Source: an uncultured Campylobacter sp.
GTDB lineage: Bacteria > Campylobacterota > Campylobacteria > Campylobacterales > Campylobacteraceae
Reading direction: 5' to 3'
DNA: 25,275 nt
Assembly (NCBI RefSeq): GCF_938045205.1
Contig: NZ_CALIMY010000136.1
Location: forward strand, 1 to 25,275
Part shown: positions 8,320 to 15,877 of the stretch, piece after piece
How the letters are laid out: each line of letters starts with the position of its first letter
How positions within the stretch are numbered: position 1 is the stretch's first letter
Translations under genes and position numbers: made by a program
The notes under the pieces: generated by a model
What the model was told of the DNA's origin: nothing
The model's input: the letters and a program-made list of their open reading frames with translations, nothing else
Databases searched by the model: none

Positions 8320-8774
8320 AGCTTCTCGACCTCAAACAGCGCCATAGCGTATTCGACGGGCTGTCCGTCTTCGACGAGAGCTTTTTTGATGCGGCAGTCG
8401 AATTCCGCTTCGATCTCGTTCATAATCTTCATCGCTTCGATGATGCCGATCGTATCGCCCTTATGCACGACCTGACCTACGCTTACGAACTCTGCCGCAC
8501 CGGGACTTGGCGCTTTATAAAAAGTACCTACCATCGGGCTGTCGATCGTATCCATCGCGCCTTTTGAGGCGGGCTTATCACCCACGAGCACATTTACCGC
8601 AGGCGCAGCAAGCTGCGGGGCAGGTGCCGGTGCGGCGAGCTGAGGCGTGCTCCCACCGCATGGGCCATATTTTTTTATCTCGATCTCAAAATCTTTATCT
8701 TTAATTTTTAGCTCGTTAATGCCCTGCTTTTCGCCGAAAAAATCCATTAACTCTTTGATTTCTGCTTTTGTCAT
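8316..8774 (-). CDS. accB: Biotin carboxyl carrier protein of acetyl-CoA carboxylase
   Basis: AccB carries biotin between the carboxylase and the carboxyltransferase. It has 152 residues in the usual order: an N-terminal helical region, a flexible Ala/Pro linker at about 45-60 (QLAAPAPAPQLAAPA), then the lipoyl/biotinyl barrel. The biotin site is EAMKIMNEI, with Lys116 as the attachment residue, and the conserved SPMVGTFY block precedes it. The ATG start has AGGAG seven bases upstream. accC follows with a 4-bp overlap. An AT-rich segment upstream (about 8800-8840) is a plausible promoter region, but I see no clear hexamers. Confidence 0.96.
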   Translation of the reverse strand: MTKAEIKELMDFFGEKQGINELKIKDKDFEIEIKKYGPCGGSTPQLAAPAPAPQLAAPAVNVLVGDKPASKGAMDTIDSPMVGTFYKAPSPGAAEFVSVGQVVHKGDTIGIIEAMKIMNEIEAEFDCRIKKALVEDGQPVEYAMALFEVEKL

Positions 8775-9196
8775 AAATTTCTCCTGAAAAAATTTGCGAA
8801 ATTTTAGCTAAATTTTTATAATTGTTTCTTTAAATGGATTTTTGAGGGAGCTTTTAAAAGGCGCGGCACGGAATTTGCGGCGGATTTGCGGACTGATTTT
8901 AAATATTTATAAGGTGCGATTTGCCTAGCATATTTTAAAGCTCGGGCTTTGCGGGCAAAGCACGAAATTTTGCCGCAAGAACGCAGGATGATTTTAAATC
9001 CTTTAAAAATTTAACGCTTAATTTTACGACCGAAATTCTACGCCCAGGCTCAGAGCGCGAAAATTCCGCGCTTTGCTTTAAAATCTCGCCTCCGAGCTCA
9101 TATTAAAATCCAGCGCCTTGCTTTTTTTAAAATTTCGCGCTGAAATTTTATTTTAAAGCCTTGCACCGAAATTCTATCTGCGCGAAGCCCTATGCG
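8775..9196. other. Spacer between the asparaginase gene and accB
   Basis: 422 bp without a credible gene. It holds scattered AAATTT-type words and two small inverted repeats: GCTTTG/CAAAGC (8946-8961, 4-base loop) and TAAAATTTC/GAAATTTTA (9128-9150, 5-base loop). The second lies 47-69 bp past the asparaginase stop and may help end that transcript, but on the minus strand it is followed by A residues, not T, so I only rate it as a possible structure. The accB promoter should lie at the low-coordinate end. Confidence 0.45.
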
Positions 9197-10246
9197 TTAA
9201 TGTGTCGCAAAAAAGCTCTGAATTTTCGCTTTATCGCTCGTTTTGCTAAGGGCTAACATCAGCAGTACGCGCGCCTTTTGCGGATTTAGATTATCTGCGG
9301 TTAGAAAGCCAAGTTTTGCGTCGTCTACCTCCGAGCTAACGCTAGTTGAGCCGCTGCCCGTGCGGCTTGAGCGCACGACTATCACGCCCGCTTCGCTAGC
9401 TTTTGCAAGCGCAGCCTCCGTATCGGGGTATAAATTTCCGTTTCCCATGCCGGCGACTACGATGCCCTTAGCGCCCTTTTGCACCGCTGTATCGACCAAA
9501 TCGCCGCTGTCTTGCGCGTGTCCATAGATGATATCGACGCGCGGCAAGGCCTTGAGGTCCTTGATATTAAACTCGCTTGCGACGGTGTGTTTGCGAAGCG
9601 GCGCCATATAAAAATTTACGACGCCATAATTTACGGTGCCGATTTTGCCGGAATTCGGCGAGGCAAAAGCCGCAACGTTAGTAGTATTTGTTTTCGTAAC
9701 CTCGCGCGCGGCGTGGATCTCGTCGTTCATCACTACAAGAGCACCCTTTTCGCGAGCGTTTTTATCTGCCGCGACGGCAACGGCGTTGTATAGATTAAGC
9801 GGTCCATCAGCACTCATCGAGTCTGCGTTTCGCATCGCACCCACCAACACGATCGGTTTTTTAGATTTTACTACTAGGCTTAAAAAATACGCCGTCTCCT
9901 CCATCGTATCGGTTCCATGTACGATGACGACGCCGTCGACATCGTTTTTAGTAAGCAGTTCGCTTACGCGGTTTGCAAGCTTGAGCCAAATTTCATCATT
10001 CATCTCCTGCGAGCCGATATTTGAAATTTGCTCACTTTTAATCGTAGCTAAATCCCCCAACTGCGGTACTGTCGCTAAGATATCTTCTACGCCCTTTGAG
10101 CCTGCGGTATAGTTGCCCTCCGTGGCGCTTGAGCTGCTTCCCGCGATAGTGCCGCCGGTAGCCAAGATATAGATATTAGGTTTCGCCGCCGCTAAAGAAG
10201 ATGCGATAAAAAACGTAATAAACGCAAATTTCTTGAGTAGTCCCAT
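9197..10246 (-). CDS. ansB: L-asparaginase, type II, exported
   Basis: It hydrolyses asparagine, and in some members glutamine, to aspartate and ammonia. Residues 1 to about 21 (MGLLKKFAFITFFIASSLAAA) form a Sec signal peptide, so it should act in the periplasm. The catalytic threonine lies in ILATGGTIAGSSSSA and the second site motif in VIVHGTDTMEETAYFL; the later block VLVGAMRNADSMSADGP is typical and the catalytic Lys/Glu region is complete. At 349 residues it is full length. AAGGAG lies five bases ahead of the ATG. It is monocistronic and divergent from dcd. Periplasmic asparaginase would supply aspartate for fumarate respiration and links in function to the peptidase operon. Glutaminase activity cannot be judged by eye. 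Confidence 0.93.
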   Translation of the reverse strand: MGLLKKFAFITFFIASSLAAAKPNIYILATGGTIAGSSSSATEGNYTAGSKGVEDILATVPQLGDLATIKSEQISNIGSQEMNDEIWLKLANRVSELLTKNDVDGVVIVHGTDTMEETAYFLSLVVKSKKPIVLVGAMRNADSMSADGPLNLYNAVAVAADKNAREKGALVVMNDEIHAAREVTKTNTTNVAAFASPNSGKIGTVNYGVVNFYMAPLRKHTVASEFNIKDLKALPRVDIIYGHAQDSGDLVDTAVQKGAKGIVVAGMGNGNLYPDTEAALAKASEAGVIVVRSSRTGSGSTSVSSEVDDAKLGFLTADNLNPQKARVLLMLALSKTSDKAKIQSFFATH

Positions 10247-10326
10247 AATTGCTCCTTAAAAAGTGATAAAATTTTTATAATTTAAGCAAAATTCTAGCAT
10301 AAAATTTTTATTATATTTTATTTTGC

Positions 10327-10335
10327 TGCTATAAT
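10327..10335 (+). promoter_or_regulatory. Extended -10 promoter for dcd-topA operon
   Basis: TGCTATAAT is a perfect extended -10 box (TGnTATAAT), 35 bp ahead of the dcd ATG. No good -35 is seen; instead a T-rich periodic run lies upstream, as in the housekeeping promoters of Campylobacter and Helicobacter. AAGGA at 10359-10363 is the ribosome binding site for dcd. Confidence 0.65.
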
Positions 10336-10369
10336 GCGCGAAAAATTTTGATTATTTTAAGGAAATTTT

Positions 10370-10933
10370 ATGGGACTGAAAAGCGATAAATGGATCAGAC
10401 AGATGTCGCAGCAGCACGATATGATAACGCCCTTTTGCGAGGAAAATATCGGCCGCGGCGTCGTTAGCTACGGACTTTCCAGCTACGGATACGACATACG
10501 CGTGGCGCGCGAATTTAAAATTTTTACAAACGTCGGCGGAACGGTCGTCGATCCTAAAAATTTCGACGCAAAAAACGTCGTGGACTTTGAGGGCGACGTC
10601 TGCATCGTGCCGCCGAACTCCTTCGCGCTAGCGCGCACTATCGAATACTTCAAAATGCCGCGCGACGTGCTTGCGATCTGCCTAGGCAAAAGCACCTACG
10701 CGCGCTGCGGCATCATCGTAAACGTAACGCCTTTTGAGCCGGGCTTTGAAGGGCACATCACGATTGAAATTTCCAACACCACGCCGCTGCCTGCAAAAAT
10801 TTACGCGAACGAAGGGATCGCGCAGGTTTTGTTTCTGCAAGGAGATGAGCCGTGCGAGGTGAGCTACTGCGACAAAAAGGGCAAATACCAAAGCCAAAAG
10901 GGCATCACGCTGCCTAGAATTCTAAAGGATTAA
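10370..10933 (+). CDS. dcd: dCTP deaminase
   Basis: Dcd deaminates dCTP to dUTP, the main route to dUMP and dTTP in many bacteria. The 187 residues match the family length (about 186-193). Recognised blocks are the start LKSDKWIRQM, YGYDIRVAREF, the nucleotide-binding GKSTYARCGI, and PGFEGHITIEISN with the catalytic glutamate, followed by IYANEGIAQVLF. The protein is soluble and should be a trimer. It is the first gene of the plus-strand operon; topA starts three bases after its stop codon. Confidence 0.95.
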   Translation: MGLKSDKWIRQMSQQHDMITPFCEENIGRGVVSYGLSSYGYDIRVAREFKIFTNVGGTVVDPKNFDAKNVVDFEGDVCIVPPNSFALARTIEYFKMPRDVLAICLGKSTYARCGIIVNVTPFEPGFEGHITIEISNTTPLPAKIYANEGIAQVLFLQGDEPCEVSYCDKKGKYQSQKGITLPRILKD

Positions 10934-10936
10934 ACA

Positions 10937-13168
10937 ATGAAAAATTTAATCATCGTAGAATCTCCCGCAAAAGCCAAAACGATCAAAAATTTCTTAGGCG
11001 ACAATTACGACGTAATCGCGTCTAAAGGCCATATCCGCGATCTGCCTCAGAAAAAATTCGGCATTAAAATCAAAGATAAAAGCTTCGAGCCCGAATACGA
11101 AATCAGCGCCGATCACGATCAGATCGTAAAGCAGATAAAGACGCTCGCCAAAAAGGCGGATCAAATTTACCTCGCGACGGATGAGGACCGCGAGGGCGAG
11201 GCGATCGCCTATCATATCGCAGCTTCGATCGGCAAGCAGGCGCAGGAGCTGCCGCGCATCGTATTTCACGAGATCACCAAAAGCGCGATCTCAAACGCGC
11301 TAAGCTCGCCGCGCAAACTCAATATCGCAAGCGTAAACGCTCAACAAGCGCGCCGCTTGCTCGATCGCATCGTGGGCTACAAGCTAAGCCCGCTTTTAAA
11401 TTTAAAGATCCAGCGCGGCTTAAGCGCGGGTCGCGTCCAAAGCGCCGCGCTTAAGATCGTCGTCGATCGCGAGCGCGAAATTTTAAATTTTAAACCGGTA
11501 GAATTTCACAGCATCGACGCGGTTTTTAAGAAGGACTTAGAAGCCGAGCTCGTAGAATTTCGCGGCAAAAAGATGGAAAAGCTCTCGGTCAAAAACGCGG
11601 AGCAGGCTAGCGAGATCGTCCTGACGCTGCAAAAAGACAAATTTAGCGTAGAGAGTATCGAAAGCAAGTCGCGCAAAACAAACCCTTACCCGCCGTTTAT
11701 GACCTCGACGCTGCAGCAGGCGGCGAGCACGGCTCTAAGCTTTAATCCGCGCAAGACGATGAGCCTCGCGCAGAGCCTTTACGAAGGCGTCAATACCAAA
11801 AACGGCGGTGCGATCACCTATATGCGAACCGACTCGCTAAATATCGCTAAAGAAGCGATCGCGGCGGCTCGCGAGCTAATCGGCGAGCGCTTCGGCGAAA
11901 AGTATCTGCCGAAAAGCCCAAATTTATACGCCACCAAAAGTAAAGGCGCGCAGGAAGCGCACGAAGCGATAAGACCTACCGATCTGAAGCTTACCCCCGA
12001 GCTCGCGCAAAAAATCTTGCCTCGCGACGAATACCGCCTTTACGCGCTCATCTACAACCGCTTCATAGCCTCGCAGATGAGCCCTAGCGTCTCGCAGATC
12101 CAAACGATCATCGTGCGCGGCGAAGAGGGCGCGTTTAAAATCAGCGGGCGCAAGATGGAATTTGACGGTTTTTACAAAACTTACGGCGATCTGGATAAGG
12201 ATAAAATTTTACCGAGCCTTAGCGCGGGTGACGCGATGAGCCTGCAAAGTCTAAGCTCGCAGCAGCACTTCACCGAGCCGCCGGCGCGCTATTCGGAAGC
12301 AAGCCTCATCAAAAAGCTCGAAAGCCTCGGCATCGGCAGGCCCTCGACTTATGCGCCTACCATCTCGCTGCTTACGGCGCGCAACTACGTAAATATCGAG
12401 CAAAAGCACCTGGTGCCGAGCGAGATCGCCTTTAAGATCACCGAGATGCTGGAGCAAAATTTTAAAAATATCGTCGATAGCGAGTTTACCTCCAAAATGG
12501 AAGAGAAGCTCGACGACATCGCCGAAAACAAAGCGGACTGGCAGCAAATTTTGGCAGATTTTTATTATCCTTTTATGGACGAGATCGCCAAAGGAAAAAC
12601 GTCGATCGCAAGCCAAAAGCTAGCCGAAAAGATCGGCGAAGTATGCCCGAACTGCGGCGGCGAGCTACTTAAGCGCCAGGGCAGATTCGGCGAGTTCATC
12701 GCTTGCTCGAACTATCCGAAATGCAAATACTCCCGCAACGCGGATGCGAGCGCCGAAGGGGCGAGCGAGGAGAAGGCGGCGCCCGAAGTGCTAGATGAAA
12801 AATGCCCGCAGTGCGGTAAAAATTTGATCAAGCGCAAGGGCAGATACGGCGAGTTTATCGCTTGCGAGGGCTATCCGAAGTGCAAATACTCGCGTAAAAT
12901 CGAAGGCGCGGCAAAGGAGAAAAAACCGCTGCTCTCCACGGGCGTTAAGTGCCCGAGCTGCGGCACCGGCGAGATCGTCGAGCGCTTCTCCAAACGCGGC
13001 AAATTTTACGGCTGCACGAACTACCCAAAATGCGGCTTTGTGAGCAACTACGCGCCGATTGCGCGCGCGTGCCCGCAGTGCGGCAACTCATACATGCTCC
13101 GCAAAGAGCTGAAAAAAGGCAATTTCGCCGAGTGCCCGCAGTGCAAGCTTAAAGAAGAGATCGATTGA
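10937..13168 (+). CDS. topA: DNA topoisomerase I (type IA)
   Basis: TopA relaxes negative supercoils through a transient 5'-phosphotyrosine link. The 743 residues contain a TOPRIM domain (about 1-120; NLIIVESPAKAKTIKNFLG and the acidic TDEDREGEAIA), the gate domains with GYKLSPLL and LSAGRVQSAAL, and the active-site block AITYMRTDS with Tyr295. Residues from about 568 onward form four zinc-ribbon repeats with paired CPxC-type cysteines; the first two (about 569-597 and 629-655) are near copies. The number of C-terminal fingers varies between species. The gene ends in TTGA shared with the start of the next gene, so the two are translationally coupled. Confidence 0.97.
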   Translation: MKNLIIVESPAKAKTIKNFLGDNYDVIASKGHIRDLPQKKFGIKIKDKSFEPEYEISADHDQIVKQIKTLAKKADQIYLATDEDREGEAIAYHIAASIGKQAQELPRIVFHEITKSAISNALSSPRKLNIASVNAQQARRLLDRIVGYKLSPLLNLKIQRGLSAGRVQSAALKIVVDREREILNFKPVEFHSIDAVFKKDLEAELVEFRGKKMEKLSVKNAEQASEIVLTLQKDKFSVESIESKSRKTNPYPPFMTSTLQQAASTALSFNPRKTMSLAQSLYEGVNTKNGGAITYMRTDSLNIAKEAIAAARELIGERFGEKYLPKSPNLYATKSKGAQEAHEAIRPTDLKLTPELAQKILPRDEYRLYALIYNRFIASQMSPSVSQIQTIIVRGEEGAFKISGRKMEFDGFYKTYGDLDKDKILPSLSAGDAMSLQSLSSQQHFTEPPARYSEASLIKKLESLGIGRPSTYAPTISLLTARNYVNIEQKHLVPSEIAFKITEMLEQNFKNIVDSEFTSKMEEKLDDIAENKADWQQILADFYYPFMDEIAKGKTSIASQKLAEKIGEVCPNCGGELLKRQGRFGEFIACSNYPKCKYSRNADASAEGASEEKAAPEVLDEKCPQCGKNLIKRKGRYGEFIACEGYPKCKYSRKIEGAAKEKKPLLSTGVKCPSCGTGEIVERFSKRGKFYGCTNYPKCGFVSNYAPIARACPQCGNSYMLRKELKKGNFAECPQCKLKEEID

Positions 13169-14049
13169 TAATAGGCGTCATCTCGGACTCTCATCGCGAA
13201 ACAAAGGTCGCTGCCAGCGCCATAGAGTGGCTGCTCGCGCGCGGAGCGGATCTGCTCGTGCACGCAGAGGGCATCGTCGAGAGCGAGACGCTGCGGCTTT
13301 TGCGACAAAGCGGCAAGCCCTACTTCGCGGTTTTAGGGAACAACGACGAAGCGCTTGCTGAGTTTAAAAATGAGTTCAACCTGCACGACGAGCCCTTTTG
13401 CACGGAGTTTGCAGGGCTGCGGCTAAAAATAATGCACCATCCGTTTTATCTTTTTGACGAGGAGCCCGCGGCGCAAAACGAAGCAGACGGGCTAAATTTA
13501 GGCGCGGGCGCGGATCGCTCGGTAAATTTAAACTCAAATTTTAATACTGCGAGTGCAGATAGAATTTTAAACGGCGCGCACAGCACAGATGTAAATTTTA
13601 AAAACATAGTTAGCGCGAGCGCAAATTTAAAAAGCGGGCAGTCCGCAAGTCTAAATGTGAACTTGGACTTGAATGCGGGCGCGGAAGTGAACTCAAATGC
13701 AAATTTAGACTTAGATTTGGACGCGGGCCTCGCTTCAAACTCAAACGCAAATTTAAACTCAAATTTAACCGCAAGTTCAGACCCTAATGCAAGCGGCGAA
13801 GGTAAAAATCGGGGTCCGTGCGGGTGCGGCGCGGATAAAATTCCAACTATCAAAATTTACGGCCATACCCACTATTTCGCCGCGGCGGTGGATAAAAACG
13901 GCGTGCTCGTGCTAAATCCGGGCGAGATTTGTGGGCGCAAAAAGCGGCTTTTCGATTTGCCTGTGTTGTGGTGCAAGAGCGAAAATTGCGCATATTTCGT
14001 CTCCGTTCGCAGCGCAAAGAACTATAAAGCGCCCGAAAGGAAGTCTTAA
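13165..14049 (+). CDS. YfcE-type metallophosphoesterase with low-complexity insertion
   Basis: A calcineurin-like phosphoesterase of the YfcE/MJ0936 group, which hydrolyse phosphodiesters using two metals. Visible motifs are IGVISDSH (residues 3-10), VLGNNDEA near 57, MHHPFYLF near 90, and IYGHTHYFAAAVDKNGVLVLNPGE near 231. Relatives have about 165-190 residues; this one has 294 because residues 101-226 are an insertion rich in Asn, Leu, Ser, Ala and Asp. The usual H-x-G-D motif, whose Asp bridges the metals, reads HAEG here (33-36), so the bridging Asp is missing or displaced. The start is TTG, overlapping the topA stop by four bases. Function is uncertain; it may be reduced or altered. Confidence 0.85.
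   Translation: MIIGVISDSHRETKVAASAIEWLLARGADLLVHAEGIVESETLRLLRQSGKPYFAVLGNNDEALAEFKNEFNLHDEPFCTEFAGLRLKIMHHPFYLFDEEPAAQNEADGLNLGAGADRSVNLNSNFNTASADRILNGAHSTDVNFKNIVSASANLKSGQSASLNVNLDLNAGAEVNSNANLDLDLDAGLASNSNANLNSNLTASSDPNASGEGKNRGPCGCGADKIPTIKIYGHTHYFAAAVDKNGVLVLNPGEICGRKKRLFDLPVLWCKSENCAYFVSVRSAKNYKAPERKS
13465..13842 (+). repeat. Low-complexity repeat inside the phosphoesterase gene
   Basis: This segment encodes the 126-residue insertion. It repeats words such as AACTCAAATGCAAATTTA and AAATTTAAACTCAAATTT in one reading frame, giving runs such as NSNANLDLDLDAGL and SNSNANLNSNL. The AAATTT words are the same as those in the spacers of this window. No stop codon occurs despite the repetition, so the frame is kept. 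It looks like local tandem expansion rather than an inserted domain. Confidence 0.75.
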
Positions 14050-14050
14050 A

Positions 14051-14161
14051 ATGATACGAAAAGCCCCTGGGCAGCCAGAGAAAATGCTAGAAAGATGCGA
14101 AAAAATTCTAAAACAGTGCGGAGAAAATCTAAAAGGATGCGAGGCCAAAGCTTATGAATGA
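14051..14161 (+). CDS. Possible 36-residue protein with cysteine heptads
   Basis: A short ORF between the phosphoesterase and antiporter genes. It starts with ATG eight bases after GGAAG, and its TGA overlaps the antiporter start (ATGAATGA). The translation has CEKILKQ-CGENLKG-CEAK, i.e. cysteines at every seventh residue, following PEKMLER. The DNA underlying this is a 21-bp imperfect repeat (14075-14140). Overlap and ribosome site support translation, perhaps to couple the antiporter gene. It is equally possible that it is only a repeat-derived leader. I recognise no family. Confidence 0.4.
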   Translation: MIRKAPGQPEKMLERCEKILKQCGENLKGCEAKAYE

Positions 14162-15293
14162 AATTTACGTCCTAATCGCGCTATCGTTTTTGATCTTTGC
14201 TTCGCCCTTTTTGGCTAGCTTAGCTAGAATTCCGCTCTCGCCCATGGAGATCATGCTTGGCATCATAGCCGCAAATTTAGGGCTTTTGCCGCCAAGCGCA
14301 ACCTTCGATCTGGCTGCTCAGATCGGCTTTTGCTACCTTATGTTTTTGGCGGGCTGCGAGGTGGATTTCCGCGCGCTGCTTGCGATGCCGCGCAAAATTC
14401 TACGGCTGATCATAATCTTTTTGGCGCTGCTTTATATCCTAAGCGCGCTTGCGGTTTGGATGTTTGAACTGCCGCAGATGCTTATCATCGCAGCGCCTTT
14501 GATGAGCGTCGGGCTGATTTCGGCGCTGTATAAGGAATACGGCAAGGATCAAGCGTGGCTCAATCTCGCGATGCCCGCGGGCGTGATCGGCGAGCTCATC
14601 AGCATCGCCGCCCTCACGGTGGGCGGCATCTACCTTAAAAACGGCTTCGGCGTCGAGATGGCGCTTCATATCGGCGCGCTTTTGGGCTTTTCGGTCGCCG
14701 CTCTAGCGGTTTTTAAAGGGCTTGAAATTCTATTTTGGTGGTTCCCCGCGCTAAAAACGGTCATCATGCCCAAATACGACAAGAACGAAAAGGACGTGCG
14801 ATTTGCGATGGCGCTGTTTTGCCTCATCTGCGCGGGAGTGATGCTTTTGGGGCTTGAGGTCGTAATCGGCGCCTTCATCGCAGGCACCTTTCTGCCGACT
14901 TTTTTCTCGCACAAGGACGATCTCATCGAGAAGCTATCGTCGTTCGGCTTTGGCTTTTTGGTGCCGATATTTTTCATACACACCGGAGCCGTGATCAAGC
15001 TTGAGGCGCTTCTTATGCCCGGAGTGATGAGCTTTGCCGCAAGCCTAGCGGCGCTGATGTTCGGTATCAGGCTGCTTGCGAGCGCTACGTTTTTAAGCAC
15101 CTTAGGGCGCAAAGGCGCGGCGCTTTTCGCACTATCGCTTTCTATGCCTCTGACGCTAGTGATCGCCACGGCGACGCTCTTTTACTCTACCGCCGCGATC
15201 TCGCAAGAGATATACTTCGCGATGATCATCGCCTCGCTCATAGAGGCGCTAGCATCGATGATTTTGATAAATTTGATTTACAAGAAATTTTAG
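14154..15293 (+). CDS. CPA2-family cation/proton antiporter (Kef/NapA-like)
   Basis: A polytopic inner-membrane protein of 379 residues with about eleven to twelve hydrophobic helices, resembling the membrane domain of KefB/KefC and NapA exchangers, which swap K+ or Na+ for protons. Typical blocks are the early RIPLSPMEIMLGIIAANLGLLP, FLAGCEVDFRAL near residue 65 and GAFIAGTFLP near 240, followed by FGFLVPIFFIHTGAVIKLEAL. There is no C-terminal Rossmann (TrkA-N) domain, so it is not a full-length Kef channel regulated by glutathione. It is the last gene of the dcd-topA operon. The transported ion cannot be told from sequence. Confidence 0.85.
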   Translation: MNEIYVLIALSFLIFASPFLASLARIPLSPMEIMLGIIAANLGLLPPSATFDLAAQIGFCYLMFLAGCEVDFRALLAMPRKILRLIIIFLALLYILSALAVWMFELPQMLIIAAPLMSVGLISALYKEYGKDQAWLNLAMPAGVIGELISIAALTVGGIYLKNGFGVEMALHIGALLGFSVAALAVFKGLEILFWWFPALKTVIMPKYDKNEKDVRFAMALFCLICAGVMLLGLEVVIGAFIAGTFLPTFFSHKDDLIEKLSSFGFGFLVPIFFIHTGAVIKLEALLMPGVMSFAASLAALMFGIRLLASATFLSTLGRKGAALFALSLSMPLTLVIATATLFYSTAAISQEIYFAMIIASLIEALASMILINLIYKKF

Positions 15294-15418
15294 GGCGGGA
15301 ATTTAAAATTTTGAGATTATAGGATTTTGGAATTTTAGAATTTTAAAATTCTGCGAAATTCTAGAATTCTATGAAATTTGATTTTATGCGGGACTAAAAT
15401 GAGGTTAAATTTAAAGCT
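15294..15418. terminator. AT-rich palindromes between convergent genes, probable two-way terminator
   Basis: The 125 bp separating the antiporter gene from the convergent minus-strand gene are packed with AAATTT, GAATTT and GAATTC words. A perfect 16-bp palindrome, AGAATTTTAAAATTCT, lies at 15337-15352, followed by TTCTAGAA and AGAATTCT palindromes at about 15358-15370. Such symmetric AT-rich structure could end transcripts from both sides. The lack of a GC-rich stem makes this tentative. Confidence 0.4.
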
Positions 15419-15877
15419 CTATTTTGCGGCGCGATTGGTTAGGTCTTGTAGCTCCATAGTGTAGTTTGGGATTTGTTCCCGAGTAGAATAACCATACGCT
15501 TTTAATATTACATTCAACAGCTTCATTATATCGCTTGCCGACAAAAGAGGTGTTTGCTTTGGATTTAGATTAAGCAGTTTCCAAATTCTATGGAATTCTC
15601 CAGGTTTCAATGCTTCGTCGATATCATAATCAAGGGTGACTTCAATAACTTCACCATTATAATATAAAATCCAAATTCCTTTAGAATCAGTGCCATGGTC
15701 ATAATCTGGATCAGGAAAACTATAAATTTTCCATAGCCAGCAATCTGTATCTCGATCAATAGTCCAACCAAGCTCGTTAATAAAAGTCTCATAGTATAGA
15801 TTATATTTGTAGTAAATTTCGCTCAATCCATACTTCTCATCATCCTCTTTGGTGATGATTGCGTTTTCAAAAGCCAT
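15419..15877 (-). CDS. Hypothetical acidic protein, immunity-protein-like
   Basis: A 152-residue soluble protein without signal peptide or membrane segment. It is rich in Asp, Glu, Tyr and Trp (for example WTIDRDTDCWLWKIYSF and WILYYNGEVIEVTLDYD) and ends in a helical region. AAGGAG lies five bases ahead of the ATG, which supports real translation. Its codons are clearly more AT-rich than those of its neighbours, and it stands alone between two non-coding stretches, which suggests recent acquisition. Small acidic orphans of this look are often immunity proteins of contact-dependent or polymorphic toxins; no toxin gene is present in the window. I do not recognise the family, so this is a guess from appearance and context. 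Confidence 0.7.
   Translation of the reverse strand: MAFENAIITKEDDEKYGLSEIYYKYNLYYETFINELGWTIDRDTDCWLWKIYSFPDPDYDHGTDSKGIWILYYNGEVIEVTLDYDIDEALKPGEFHRIWKLLNLNPKQTPLLSASDIMKLLNVILKAYGYSTREQIPNYTMELQDLTNRAAK

Noticed and set aside
9128..9150. Strong terminator after the asparaginase gene
   Set aside because: The 9-bp stem is real, but on the minus strand it is followed by A residues, not T, so it is only mentioned as a possible structure.
9479..10112. Two open frames antisense to the asparaginase
   Set aside because: The asparaginase active-site motifs are intact throughout this interval, so these are shadows.
14666..15169. Open frame (167 codons) antisense to the antiporter
   Set aside because: The plus-strand gene shows a continuous membrane protein; the antisense product has no recognisable motif or ribosome site.
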